This document shows, piece after piece, positions 1 to 9,094 of a stretch of DNA of 64,000 nt. The stretch lies in the NCBI GenBank assembly GCA_017936685.1, contig JAGBFA010000010.1, forward strand, positions 246,268 to 310,267. The letters are read 5' to 3'. A model generated the notes under the pieces. It was not told the DNA's origin, ran no database searches, and saw nothing but the letters and a program-made list of their open reading frames with translations. The number at the start of each line of letters is the position of its first letter. The first letter of the stretch is position 1. The translations under genes were made by a program, and so were the position numbers. Origin of the DNA: Alistipes sp. GTDB lineage: Bacteria > Bacteroidota > Bacteroidia > Bacteroidales > Rikenellaceae.

Positions 1-2557
1 GGATCGTTGGCCAATTTGCGTTATTATATTGATTAGGGTTGATATTACGTGTGCTGCTGATTATATGGCTGCGCCACGGGTGGAAGCCGTCGGCATCGGT
101 AGGGTCGTTCTCCGTATAGAGATCAGCGAGACTCTGCGGATATAGAATGGCATCGCCCGACAGACCGGCCTGACCTATATAAAAATTGGTAAGCTGCAAT
201 ATGGAGGCCATATACCAGCGCAGCTCGCTGGCATCGATTACACCGTCGCCGTTGTTGTCGCGATTGCGCGACATGCACGCATATCGGGCAGTAAAGAGCG
301 CGTTATCATCGTCTTTGAGGAAATAGGTATCGTCCTCCTCGGCATTCTCCTTGGTGAAATCGAGGTAATCCTCCCACTTTTTGCCGGTGAGCCAATTGCC
401 CGACTTATCGACCATCTCCCACAGTCGCACGGAGTTATACAATCCGTTGCTTCGCGAGTTGTTGTCGTAATCGATATTCTTATAGGCATCTGTATAGGTA
501 TTGCCTAAGCAGCCGCCGGAGGTCGTCTCGCGAGCGTCGTAGAACCACAGTTTGTCGGCCAGCTCGTCGACCGTCTCGCAGCCCCACGCACTCGTTACGG
601 GCGCATCGGAATCGAAGATGGATTGTATCGAACGCTGACGTATGGTCACCACGCTCGCCGTAGTCGAGCTGTCGCGGTCGGTACTGAAATGCGTATCGCA
701 CAGCAGGTGCATGACGCGGTTGGGCTGGTTGACGAATCGCTTCCACAGCTCGGGATCCTTATCGCCGGAGATGGGATTCTCTTCGTAGTAATACTCGTCG
801 ACGAAGACCGTCGCCCATATTCTGTAACGCGTTTTCTGCCCGTCAGAGTAGGCATCGTCGATCTCCGGACGGAAATCATTGCCCACGGTCCACTGCGACG
901 GATCGTCGGGATAATCGCGCTTGCGCTGGTCGAAGCGCGTCTTCTGATCCTTGATGTAGGCCACGAAATCGACCACGTTCATCGCGTCGGGCGAATAGCT
1001 CTGCTGCGCATGGCTGTAAGGCGACGAGGGGTTATTGGCGTTGACGGGTTTGTTCACTAAGAAATGAACCCACTCATAGTCGAGTCCGTTGGGCACCTCC
1101 ACACCGTTTATGATAGTGGGAGTACCCTCGCGGCCGAACGGGGTCTTGACATACCACGTCACGGTGGAGGGGGTGATAAACGCCTCGTCGAACGAGAAGG
1201 CGCGCTGGCCGTAGTGGGCATCGAACGTATAGATCGACTCCTTGGCTATATATACGTCGCCCGTGGCGGCAGGCTCCCGCTCCTCCCTCTTTTCGACCTC
1301 GGCCTGAATGCTGTCAACACCCTTGATGGTGATGTTGTAGACATAACGGGTATTGCGCTCGATGTCGTAGTTGTCGACATCCGAGCCGAAATCGCCGAGG
1401 TGGATATAGTATGTCACGGCTGCGTTGAGCTTCTGCGTGTGCGCCTCAGTCGACACGTTGACGTCCATCAGCACCTCACCCTTGATGACAAGGTAGGTGC
1501 CCTCCTCCGGCGCATTGACCCATAGGCCGTCACTCTCGTCGTATGCACCCGCGGCATCTTTTATCCGTCGATCGCGGCCGGCGAATGTACCCGCCGCGCC
1601 CTTGGCCGCAGGCCGGTTTTCGAGCATGTAGAACCCGAAGCCCGACGACTTGGCCGATACGGTCTCGAAGTTGACCTCTTCGGAGTTGAAATATCCGGTC
1701 GGCGAATCCGCCGGATTGTCGGCCGTCGCGCCGGCCTTGTCGCGCTCGCACACGAAACAGCCGCGCGGGAGGTTGATCACCTGCCACGACTCGGGGCGGA
1801 ACTCCGATATGGTCTGGGTGCGGACGGCATCTTCGGGCTTGCCGTCGCCATCGGCATCATAGTCGACATCGGTCGACGAAGAGTATCCCTCGGCAACCTT
1901 TATATTGACCTCGATACGGGCGTCCAAACGATAGAGCCACAAAGTGAATCCGGTGGCTCCGTCGGCCATGATCTTATCTTTGGTAATGCTTATGTTCCCA
2001 CGGCTGCCGCTCATCGGGAAGTAACCGTTGCGCGAGGTGATAAGCTGGTTGAGCGAAGCCGAAAGAGCTATCATATCGGCCTTGGAGTGAATGTAGTTCA
2101 ACCTTTCGGGCGATATGTTGACCATGTCGGCATCGATGTTGGCGACGATGAATATCTCGCCTCCGGAGGCGATGAGCGGCACACGCGCACGGATACAGCC
2201 GTCGGCATCGGCATCGGTCTTATCGGACGGGGTCTTCACATACCAGCACTCGGTCGCGGCCGACCTAACGGAAGCGGCATCGGAGAGCAGCGATTTATTG
2301 TCGAAATAGTGGCCGTAGACACGCTTGCCGTCCGAATCGAATATGAACACATAGAGGTTCTGCACACGCGACTCGGCGGTCTGCTCCAACACCGAGCGGG
2401 TGCTGATGCTAACCTGATCGTAGTCGCCGCCGCCGAAATCGAGCGTTACCCACGTCTCGCCCTCACCCTCTACCGCGGGAGTGTACTCGTCGTAACGGGT
2501 GCATCGTGCGACCGACAAAGCCGCAATCATCAGTATGAGTATTGTAATATTCTTCAT
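1..2557 (-). CDS. DUF4906-type pilus-locus lipoprotein, 3' end cut by window edge
   Basis: Open frame of 852 codons from the ATG at 2557-2555 to the left edge with no stop, so the C-terminus is missing. The N-terminus (MKNITILILMIAALSVARC) is a hydrophobic signal ending in Cys, although Arg at -1 is atypical for a lipobox. Near residues 760-790 is RDNNGDGVIDASELRWYM followed by ASILQLTNFYIG, which I recognise as the calcium-loop-like signature of DUF4906 proteins found at the end of Bacteroidales fimbrillin operons. It is the last visible gene of the pilus operon, 11 bp after the FimB-like gene. A role as a large surface or tip component is inferred from context only. Confidence 0.8.
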   Translation of the reverse strand, partial: MKNITILILMIAALSVARCTRYDEYTPAVEGEGETWVTLDFGGGDYDQVSISTRSVLEQTAESRVQNLYVFIFDSDGKRVYGHYFDNKSLLSDAASVRSAATECWYVKTPSDKTDADADGCIRARVPLIASGGEIFIVANIDADMVNISPERLNYIHSKADMIALSASLNQLITSRNGYFPMSGSRGNISITKDKIMADGATGFTLWLYRLDARIEVNIKVAEGYSSSTDVDYDADGDGKPEDAVRTQTISEFRPESWQVINLPRGCFVCERDKAGATADNPADSPTGYFNSEEVNFETVSAKSSGFGFYMLENRPAAKGAAGTFAGRDRRIKDAAGAYDESDGLWVNAPEEGTYLVIKGEVLMDVNVSTEAHTQKLNAAVTYYIHLGDFGSDVDNYDIERNTRYVYNITIKGVDSIQAEVEKREEREPAATGDVYIAKESIYTFDAHYGQRAFSFDEAFITPSTVTWYVKTPFGREGTPTIINGVEVPNGLDYEWVHFLVNKPVNANNPSSPYSHAQQSYSPDAMNVVDFVAYIKDQKTRFDQRKRDYPDDPSQWTVGNDFRPEIDDAYSDGQKTRYRIWATVFVDEYYYEENPISGDKDPELWKRFVNQPNRVMHLLCDTHFSTDRDSSTTASVVTIRQRSIQSIFDSDAPVTSAWGCETVDELADKLWFYDARETTSGGCLGNTYTDAYKNIDYDNNSRSNGLYNSVRLWEMVDKSGNWLTGKKWEDYLDFTKENAEEDDTYFLKDDDNALFTARYACMSRNRDNNGDGVIDASELRWYMASILQLTNFYIGQAGLSGDAILYPQSLADLYTENDPTDADGFHPWRSHIISSTRNINPNQYNNANWPTI

Positions 2558-2568
2558 GACAGATACGA

Positions 2569-4596
2569 TCAATTAAACTCTATGTTACCCTGCTTGTTAT
2601 CCCACGAGTGCACGGCAAAATCGAAATCGCCCCGGTCGGGGTTGTACGACACCTCGATGAGAATATTCAGAAAATCGTTGCGCGAGATCTCCGTAACATC
2701 ACTCACGGCTGCCGTCTGGCTGTCGATGGTCTGCAAATCGATCGTCTTCGAAGCAGACATGCCTTCCGGCTTCTGCTCGTATGTATACATCGAGAAGTAG
2801 GTTGCCGAAGTGGACATCGTCGTTGACGAGGTGACATACCTTCGGTTATTCGTGGTCGACCGTAAGGCGAAACCAGACCCCTGCGACACAATGGTAAACG
2901 TCTCGGCATCGCTCTGCTGATACGACAGGCCTATTGTATAAGTAGTCCACGAACTGCTTACCGTAAGATAATTGCCCGAAGAGAGATTTCGCAGGCGATA
3001 TCGATTATTGCCATTCGCTTCCAGCACCCATACCCCCTTCCAATCTTTTTTTTCGATCTGCGATCTCATTTCATCGGCAGACATGGTAGGGAAATCGATC
3101 TTGCCATCAGTCGTTTCGTAGAGCCATGCGTCCTTGTCGCAGATGGCAATTTGCCGGCCGGCGGCAAGAGAGCTTGCAGGTGAAGAGCCAATGGTGTACT
3201 GCTCCACGCCCGGATAACCCAACTCTATCGTATAATTGTATTTCTCGTTAGGATAGTTATCCAGACGCGAGGCCGAGATATAGGCATCGAATATGGCCGC
3301 CGTCTGTCCCTTCCTGATCTGGTTTTGGCCTGCTCCGACCTCCGATGCGTATGACGGGTCGTCGTTTTCGATTATATAGTATCTCCCGTTCGTCGGATCC
3401 CCTGCGGTCCAGTCGGGGTCGTTGTGCATTTTGGTCATGTAATATGGGAAAGCGATGACCGACTCGCCGTAAGAGACGACGGGCGCGCCCTGCATAAAAT
3501 CCAGATCGTCGAATATGTCGGCGGCACCCGGCATACGGCAGAAATAGGTCTTGTCCTTTGAGAAGTTCTCACTGAACGACAGTTTGCTGATCGACAACGC
3601 CTCCTCGCTGTAATTCTTCACCTCGATTCTCACGCGCGCATAGGTTCGATATAACGAAATGGGATCGGTGATGACGTTCTCGCCCGGTTGCAGATCGATA
3701 TAGGCCAGCGTATAGAGCGGCAGCTCGTCTAACTTCTTGCGGATATAGGGCTTATATGCCGGATCCTCCGGATCCTTGGTTTCGTCATAAGCCACATTCA
3801 ACTTATAATTATAGAGTGCCTCCTGCTTGAAATCGAAATTCGTTATTCCGCGACCATTGTTGCGAAGAAAATCGGTATCGTGGATCCAATCGTCGGAAGT
3901 GCCCTCTACGCCGTAGAAACGGTGCATGATGGAGTGAAGCTCGCGGACAAAGCCGTTTTTACCGGCCACGGCAGAGTGATCCGAGGGATTATCAATATCG
4001 TCCTGCGACAACGGCAGAGTGGCGTAGTTGGCCACGGCTATCAGCGCGTATTTACCGTGTTTGAGACGCTCCACATCGCCGTGCAGAGGGTTGTCGTAAT
4101 TGAATGTAAGGCGCACCGTATTGCTGTGCGGAAGCAGCGGATCGACCTTGCCGTATTTGTCGCTGGTCGGATCGGTATTCACGAACCCGTTGCCGCCATA
4201 GGGCGAATCGTCTTCGCACAGCAGCGGCGTATGAATGGGTTTGGCATCGTCCGCCACGTCGTCGCCGTTGTAGATGACATGACGATAGGCCACCAGCTCC
4301 TTGTTTATGACATCGACTAAAAACACCGTTACACGGCGTATGGTGCGGCCGTCGGCCAGCTTCTCCTCGTTGCTCCACCCCGAAGCATCGCCATCGGGAT
4401 CGGTCATGTTGCTGCGCGTCTCGACCGCGGCATTATATATGTCCGAAGCGCGCATCGTGACCGACAGGCTGGCAGGCTTGCGCTCGGGCTTCTGCTCGCC
4501 GTTTCCGCCGTCGTCGATGTCGTGCACGCAGCCGGTAGCGACGATGCAAAGCATCGCGACCTTGGCACATTGGATTATATTTCGCATTATCATCAT
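2569..4596 (-). CDS. FimB/Mfa2-like fimbrial anchor or minor subunit with beta-trefoil-like insert
   Basis: 675 aa lipoprotein: the signal runs to Cys23 (lipobox VATGC). Three Met codons lie within the first four residues, so the exact start is uncertain by a few bases. The body has fimbrillin-associated features (TVFLVD, KYALIAVANYAT, ARVRIEVKNYS) and ends with FDFAVHSWDNKQGNIEFN, typical of FimB/Mfa2-type subunits whose last strand closes the domain. Residues about 520-610 (WVLEANGNN...RYRLRNLSSGNYLTV...) look like ricin-type or related beta-trefoil repeats, unusual inside this family. Its ATG directly abuts the TAG of the preceding fimbrillin gene, so translation is probably coupled. In the P. 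gingivalis Fim and Mfa systems such proteins anchor or limit the pilus; the insert suggests glycan binding, but that is inference. Confidence 0.8.
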   Translation of the reverse strand: MMIMRNIIQCAKVAMLCIVATGCVHDIDDGGNGEQKPERKPASLSVTMRASDIYNAAVETRSNMTDPDGDASGWSNEEKLADGRTIRRVTVFLVDVINKELVAYRHVIYNGDDVADDAKPIHTPLLCEDDSPYGGNGFVNTDPTSDKYGKVDPLLPHSNTVRLTFNYDNPLHGDVERLKHGKYALIAVANYATLPLSQDDIDNPSDHSAVAGKNGFVRELHSIMHRFYGVEGTSDDWIHDTDFLRNNGRGITNFDFKQEALYNYKLNVAYDETKDPEDPAYKPYIRKKLDELPLYTLAYIDLQPGENVITDPISLYRTYARVRIEVKNYSEEALSISKLSFSENFSKDKTYFCRMPGAADIFDDLDFMQGAPVVSYGESVIAFPYYMTKMHNDPDWTAGDPTNGRYYIIENDDPSYASEVGAGQNQIRKGQTAAIFDAYISASRLDNYPNEKYNYTIELGYPGVEQYTIGSSPASSLAAGRQIAICDKDAWLYETTDGKIDFPTMSADEMRSQIEKKDWKGVWVLEANGNNRYRLRNLSSGNYLTVSSSWTTYTIGLSYQQSDAETFTIVSQGSGFALRSTTNNRRYVTSSTTMSTSATYFSMYTYEQKPEGMSASKTIDLQTIDSQTAAVSDVTEISRNDFLNILIEVSYNPDRGDFDFAVHSWDNKQGNIEFN

Positions 4597-5904
4597 CTAA
4601 AATTCAATCTGGGTCGAAGAGTATCTCATGTTCCAGTCGGCCACGGCAAGCGACAACTGCAAGTCGCTGCGACGTATCTTGACCGTATAGGTATAGCGTT
4701 TGCCGGCGCGCCAGCGGTCGTACTGTGCCGCCTGCGCGGCAGTGGGCACCTTATGGCCGTCGGCATCGACATAGTCGCCGTCATCATCGATCACCGGACC
4801 CGTATTTTTGGGTATGTTGACACGGAATACGGCCTCCTCGCCGCCGTGCTTGGTCTTGAAGCACAGCTGCAACTTGCCCGACGAGGTCTGCGGCATGATC
4901 AGAAGCCAGCCGCCGTTGCCGATGAAGGTCTCGCCCTTGGCCGTAGACTCGGCGTTGGAATCGTAGGCGTATGCCTTTTCTATCGGATCGAGCTCGCCCG
5001 TAGTCTCATTGCGCACGGTCGACATAGGCAGTCCGTTAGGCTCGCCGTCGGCACCGTAGGTGCACTTCCACTCATAGAAACGGTCGTACACAGGTGCGGG
5101 GCAGTAACTCTCCAACCACTGGAAATAGGCCTCCGACTCCGACTCCTTCGGCGGTTCGGCCGAGGTGAATATGCGGCCGCCCGACTCGCGCCGCTCGCAG
5201 AACAGAATGCCGCTCACGGCGAAATCCTCCTTTTCGGTATTCTCGAACCAGCAGGAGGTGATGACATCGGAGGTCTCGTAGTCCAACTGGAAGCAGATTC
5301 TCAACGCGGCAAGCGTATGACGGAAATATAGCTCGACGGCCTGCGCGGGATCGAAACCCTCGGCACCCGAATCGGCCTCGTTATAGGCTATGCACAGATC
5401 CTGCTGCACATTGTTGGAGAAGTATTCAAGCGACAGGGTCGAAATGTCGGACGACGTTACGGGGGATATTACAGAGGGATAGTAGGCGCGGAAGCGATAC
5501 GAGCAGTCGTCGAACCAATACCTGACCGGATCGTAGTACCAGCCCTCGCCTCCGTCCGAAGTGTCGCAGCGGAGCGGCGTGCGCGAGAATATCTGCACAT
5601 ACTCGGGACGGCTGCTCGACGCGAGTTCGTCATTGGGGCAATAGTCGCCCCAGATGGCAATGGCATTGCCGCCTTTGGCCGGATCGCACAGATCAGCCAG
5701 ATACTCCTCGCCCACACCGAGCGGTTTGCCGTCGGAACCGATAAGGCTCTTCTGCGAGGGCGATGCCGCAGCTCCGCTCACGCTGCCGAATATCATGGGC
5801 TTATCCGTTCCGACAGGTCCGGGTGAGGGCATGTCGGCATCGTGGCCGCAACCTGCGAGCAACACCGCCGCAATCATACATATATATAGTATAGGCCGTT
5901 TCAT
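4597..5904 (-). CDS. Fimbrillin family lipoprotein (Mfa-like), second accessory subunit
   Basis: 435 aa; the signal peptide ends in the clear lipobox LLAGC (Cys19). Family signatures of Bacteroidales fimbrillins are visible in order: a YWFDDCSYRFRAYYPSV segment near residue 130, FRHTLAALRICFQL near 190, GGWLLIMPQTSSGKLQL near 330, and the C-terminal WRAGKRYTYTVKI...VADWN block that ends every pilin in this locus. It is longer than the 300-360 aa of the two upstream fimbrillins. It lies 5 bp after the preceding fimbrillin gene, and its TAG touches the next ATG. Probable accessory or tip-proximal pilin, exported as a lipoprotein and matured at the cell surface; function inferred from family and position. 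Confidence 0.82.
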   Translation of the reverse strand: MKRPILYICMIAAVLLAGCGHDADMPSPGPVGTDKPMIFGSVSGAAASPSQKSLIGSDGKPLGVGEEYLADLCDPAKGGNAIAIWGDYCPNDELASSSRPEYVQIFSRTPLRCDTSDGGEGWYYDPVRYWFDDCSYRFRAYYPSVISPVTSSDISTLSLEYFSNNVQQDLCIAYNEADSGAEGFDPAQAVELYFRHTLAALRICFQLDYETSDVITSCWFENTEKEDFAVSGILFCERRESGGRIFTSAEPPKESESEAYFQWLESYCPAPVYDRFYEWKCTYGADGEPNGLPMSTVRNETTGELDPIEKAYAYDSNAESTAKGETFIGNGGWLLIMPQTSSGKLQLCFKTKHGGEEAVFRVNIPKNTGPVIDDDGDYVDADGHKVPTAAQAAQYDRWRAGKRYTYTVKIRRSDLQLSLAVADWNMRYSSTQIEF

Positions 5905-5909
5905 AACTG

Positions 5910-6809
5910 CTATATATCAAAATCAATTATCTCACACAGCAACTTCACATCGTCGGGCATCAGCGTCAGCGTGCATGTGTATCGCCGCCCCGGCTCGAAA
6001 ACTATATCGAGACTGCGGGTCGACAGATGTTGCGACAATACGTTTCCCGCCTCGTTGACATAGTCGAAATCCACCGTCACGGCGCACGTCACGTGCTGCG
6101 GTATGACAAAGCGGCTCTGCCCCACGCCGCGAATGGACTTGCCGGCGACCGCCTCGCCCTCGAAGAATAGCTGAGCAGAGCGGCTGCCCGTGGTCCGCCA
6201 CTGCGGCTGTCGCAGCGACGCGAAATCGCCGCACGGGAATATCTCTTCGAGCACCACGCGGCGCAGGCGTATCTCGCCAGCATCGGTTGCGGCACGGTGC
6301 ATACGGAACTGCAACTCGCATAAGGCATGACGGAACGGCATAGGCACCTGACCTCCGTTGTCGGTCTTCGACAGATCGGTCTGCGGATCGGTATAGAGCA
6401 GGTCGACCTGCGCGACAGAGGTATCGACATCGTGGAAAGTCACGCCGTCGTGCACGTCGCACCCGCCCGACTCCCCGCACGGGGCATAGCCCATGAAGGT
6501 GAGCCGCAGCGACGACTCCGGCCAGTTGACCGGCTCGGCCGCACGCCACACTCCGTCGGACTCCGTCACGCGCTCGCCCGAGAGGAACGCCTCGGCACGC
6601 CCGCTGCCGCTGCTCCACGGCACATCTGCCGGAAGCGACCATGCACCGACGCAGAACTCCGCCGGAACGGCAGCACCGTCACCGCCGGAACGCACCGAAG
6701 AGTAGATGGCCGGAGCGAACCCCAACTCCACGACGGGGTCGTATGCCTCGGGCTCATCGATGCAACCCGCGGCACAGAGCGACAACGCTATCCATATACT
6801 TCGCTTCAT
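5910..6809 (-). CDS. Fimbrillin family lipoprotein, first accessory subunit
   Basis: 299 aa from ATG 6809-6807. A longer frame begins at 6854, but the first 15 residues precede a perfect lipoprotein signal (MKRSIWIALSLCAAGC, Cys16), so the internal Met is chosen. Fimbrillin hallmarks are GYAPCGESGG near residue 100, FRHALCELQFRMHRA near 160, RFVIPQHVTCAVTVDFDY, and FEPGRRYTCTLTLMPDDVKL at the C-terminus. It is separated from the upstream fimbrillin by 107 bp that carry two tandem hairpins, which could lower its expression relative to the first fimbrillin. Very GC-rich compared with the upstream fimbrillin gene. Confidence 0.78.
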   Translation of the reverse strand: MKRSIWIALSLCAAGCIDEPEAYDPVVELGFAPAIYSSVRSGGDGAAVPAEFCVGAWSLPADVPWSSGSGRAEAFLSGERVTESDGVWRAAEPVNWPESSLRLTFMGYAPCGESGGCDVHDGVTFHDVDTSVAQVDLLYTDPQTDLSKTDNGGQVPMPFRHALCELQFRMHRAATDAGEIRLRRVVLEEIFPCGDFASLRQPQWRTTGSRSAQLFFEGEAVAGKSIRGVGQSRFVIPQHVTCAVTVDFDYVNEAGNVLSQHLSTRSLDIVFEPGRRYTCTLTLMPDDVKLLCEIIDFDI

Positions 6810-6838
6810 CTCCGAAAACACTCTTTTTTCGATAGTAC

Positions 6839-6891
6839 CTGCGGAGAGTATCACCTCTCCGCAGATCGTAATGGGGCATTTACCCTGCCCC
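6839..6891 (-). promoter_or_regulatory. Two intercistronic hairpins between first and second fimbrillin genes
   Basis: A perfect 10-bp stem (CTGCGGAGAG / CTCTCCGCAG at 6839-6848 and 6855-6864, 6-nt loop) and a second stem GGGGCA / TGCCCC (6873-6878 / 6886-6891). Neither is followed by a T-run on the minus strand, so they look like mRNA-stabilising or partial-termination structures rather than a full terminator. The position between the presumed stalk pilin and the accessory pilins would allow more stalk than accessory mRNA. Function is inference. Confidence 0.5.
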
Positions 6892-6916
6892 GAAGAGATA
6901 ACTAATTAATCCTTAA

Positions 6917-7990
6917 CTATTTCCCCCCCCCTGTACTTTCGTAGTCGACTTCTTGATCTTTCCAATCCTCAACCACGGGAGCGAACGTGATACGGTTCAA
7001 GCCGGCGTTGACAGTGTAGATATAACGCTTGCCGGGCAGCCACTCTACACCTTGATCAGTGCCATAGTCAAGCGTCGACAGATCGACCGTGCGATTCTGC
7101 TCGATTTCAGACAAAACATTGCCCGCCGCATCTTTATTGGTAATGGTATATGTAATGAGAGCGATCACATTACCGTCGGTTCCGCCGTGAGCCAGCGTCT
7201 GCGGCATCATAATACAAGGCTGGGCATTGGCAACATCGGCGGGAGTGGTGGTCAACACCTGATTGGCTCCGGTGACGGGAGTAATGACATACTCCTTATT
7301 GGTGTTGGTATTTGTCCATTCGGGAGCATTATCTACATTTAAGTCCCATGAGAAATTACCGTTCTGGTGTACATGCTGAAGCTGTATCGCCTTCAAAGTA
7401 ATAGTTGTATTGGCACCGAGATCGGCAACCAGACATACCTTGAACTTGATCGACGAAAGTGCATGATGGAACAGAATATCCACGCCGTTATATTCGTTTT
7501 TACCGGGAGTGTCGGCTGTATTCCTATTCTTCCTCAACTCACTGTAAAGCATATCGCGGTTACCGTTAGATATAGTTACGGCATCGGCTTTGAGTGTTTC
7601 CGGCGTACCGGTAATCTGGGGCTTCCATGTTGTATGGTCGGCCGGAGAATATGCCATGAAGGTCAGCAAACCATCTTTAGGCCAATAATAGTCCAGAGCC
7701 GGCACCCACGCATTAAGACCTAAGTTATACGAAACCGTTTCATTGGTAATGTAATTCTCACCGGCTGCCCACGAGGTAAACGTGCTTTGGTAGAATTTTG
7801 CATTGACTACGAAACTCTCGTTTTTGTCATAGAAAGTGCCGATCTCACCGGTCACACGCGTCGCGTTCTGCACGAGCGGAGCCTCGAACGATATCTTGGC
7901 ATCGGTTCCGACCGAGACCTCCTCCTCGTTCGTTACGCAAGCGGTCAAAGCTATGCCGGCTGCGATGGCTGCGAAGAAAAATTTTTTCAT
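6917..7990 (-). CDS. Fimbrillin family lipoprotein, candidate major (stalk) pilin
   Basis: 357 aa; the signal peptide ends ALTAC (Cys18). Fimbrillin features: YYWPKDGLLTFMAYSP near residue 105, DILFHHALSSIKFKVCL near 170, QPCIMMPQTLAHGG near 255, and WLPGKRYIYTVNAGLNRITFAPVVEDW near the end. It is the first of three fimbrillin genes, is followed by hairpins, and is less GC-rich than its neighbours, all compatible with the abundant stalk pilin. The C-terminus ...YESTGGGK is encoded by a run of nine G (6923-6931 on the plus strand as C); slippage by one would replace the last residue(s) by NS or EIVKD. Major-subunit status is inference. Confidence 0.85.
   Translation of the reverse strand: MKKFFFAAIAAGIALTACVTNEEEVSVGTDAKISFEAPLVQNATRVTGEIGTFYDKNESFVVNAKFYQSTFTSWAAGENYITNETVSYNLGLNAWVPALDYYWPKDGLLTFMAYSPADHTTWKPQITGTPETLKADAVTISNGNRDMLYSELRKNRNTADTPGKNEYNGVDILFHHALSSIKFKVCLVADLGANTTITLKAIQLQHVHQNGNFSWDLNVDNAPEWTNTNTNKEYVITPVTGANQVLTTTPADVANAQPCIMMPQTLAHGGTDGNVIALITYTITNKDAAGNVLSEIEQNRTVDLSTLDYGTDQGVEWLPGKRYIYTVNAGLNRITFAPVVEDWKDQEVDYESTGGGK
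6923..6931 (-). repeat. Homopolymer C9/G9 tract in the last codons of the first fimbrillin
   Basis: Nine consecutive C on the plus strand, read as ACA GGG GGG GGG AAA TAG in the gene. Loss of one G gives ...GGGNS stop; gain of one gives ...GGGEIVKD stop. Long G tracts are classical slipped-strand sites. Confidence 0.9.
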
Positions 7991-8053
7991 AATGATAATA
8001 ATTAAAAGTTATAAATTAATTTGTTGATTATTTTGTTTTCTGTCGTTTACGCG

Positions 8054-9094
8054 TCAGATGATTATGTCGGTATTGATATCGCCCCAATCGCCGACACCCG
8101 GGGTGAATCCTCCGCCCGAGTTTACCGGTTCGGGTATCTCGATGATCTCGTCGAGCAGTATCCACTGATGCTCGACGGCATCTGGTTCGGAGAACTTGTC
8201 GGTGATGTCGATCGTCGCACTGAGTGCGCGGCCGTCGACGGTGATGAAGTCGAAAGCCACTTCCAGACGGTTGTCGTGATCGGGCAGCTTGCCGAAGGTG
8301 CCGAACGTGGTGTAGATGGTGGTCAGATCGTCGCTGCGCGCCGAACGGTCGTCGGAGCGGTTCATCTCGAAATAGATCGTAGCCGGATTATCCGAGCGCA
8401 CGCCGCGATCGTGCAGTATCGTCGAGCCGGCCATGCCCGTCAAAAGCGACACGGCCGTCGAGGCGTACTGCATGCCCTTGACGCGTATTTGCAGATAGTA
8501 CGACTTGACAACGCTGCGGGCGGTGAAATAGTCGCCCTGCTCGTTGCGCAGCGTATCCACATAGTTGCGCGCAGGGATATGCACGCGCTGGCAGCCGTCG
8601 ACGAAGAGATGATCGGGATCATAGACGATACGCTCGGAATCATCGGCATCGGCACGGCTTGGCAGATAGTTGTAGAGGTGTGCCGCAATGTCGTTGGTAT
8701 AGGCCTCGACCGATCCGTAGTCGCTTTCGCGGCGCAGGACGGTGGACTCGGTACCGAAATTGTATGTCAGCAGGCAGTAGTCGCCCGGATCGGCGGATAT
8801 GTAACCGTCGCAGAAGGCACCGCGCTCGTCGCGCCCCGAACCTCGCAGATAGCGTTCGCCGGCCACCTTGCCCGTCGAGGGATCGAACAGAGCCACGCGC
8901 ATGACCGTCGGGGTGGCATACTCGGGACGGCGGTTGTTCTGGTCGTAAAAGCCTGTGGTGACATTGAGCAGCTCCTCGTCGATATAGACGCGGACATAGT
9001 GCGTGTTCTCGATATCGACCAACGGACGGCGATGACAGCCCGCAGCAGAGAGCAGCAGCAGAGCCAAAGCGGCATATCGCATCAGACGTTTCAT
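8054..9094 (-). CDS. DUF5119-type lipoprotein of fimbrillin locus
   Basis: 346 aa from ATG 9094-9092. An upstream in-frame Met at 9178 lies inside the preceding gene, whereas this start has a lipoprotein signal (LLLLSAAGC, Cys20) and a near-perfect Shine-Dalgarno AAAGGAGG 6-13 bp upstream, unusual in Bacteroidetes. The start overlaps the upstream stop as ATGA. The sequence HYVRVYIDEELLNVTTGF, DPSTGKVAGERYLRG and DYCLLTYNFGTESTV resembles DUF5119, proteins usually encoded beside DUF3575 and fimbrillin genes. Its biochemical role is not established; an assembly or minor-subunit role is inferred from location. Confidence 0.75.
   Translation of the reverse strand: MKRLMRYAALALLLLSAAGCHRRPLVDIENTHYVRVYIDEELLNVTTGFYDQNNRRPEYATPTVMRVALFDPSTGKVAGERYLRGSGRDERGAFCDGYISADPGDYCLLTYNFGTESTVLRRESDYGSVEAYTNDIAAHLYNYLPSRADADDSERIVYDPDHLFVDGCQRVHIPARNYVDTLRNEQGDYFTARSVVKSYYLQIRVKGMQYASTAVSLLTGMAGSTILHDRGVRSDNPATIYFEMNRSDDRSARSDDLTTIYTTFGTFGKLPDHDNRLEVAFDFITVDGRALSATIDITDKFSEPDAVEHQWILLDEIIEIPEPVNSGGGFTPGVGDWGDINTDIII

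Noticed and set aside
4522-5331. 269-codon plus-strand ORF in the pilus locus
   Set aside because: Antisense shadow of fimbrillin genes that have clear domains and lipoboxes.
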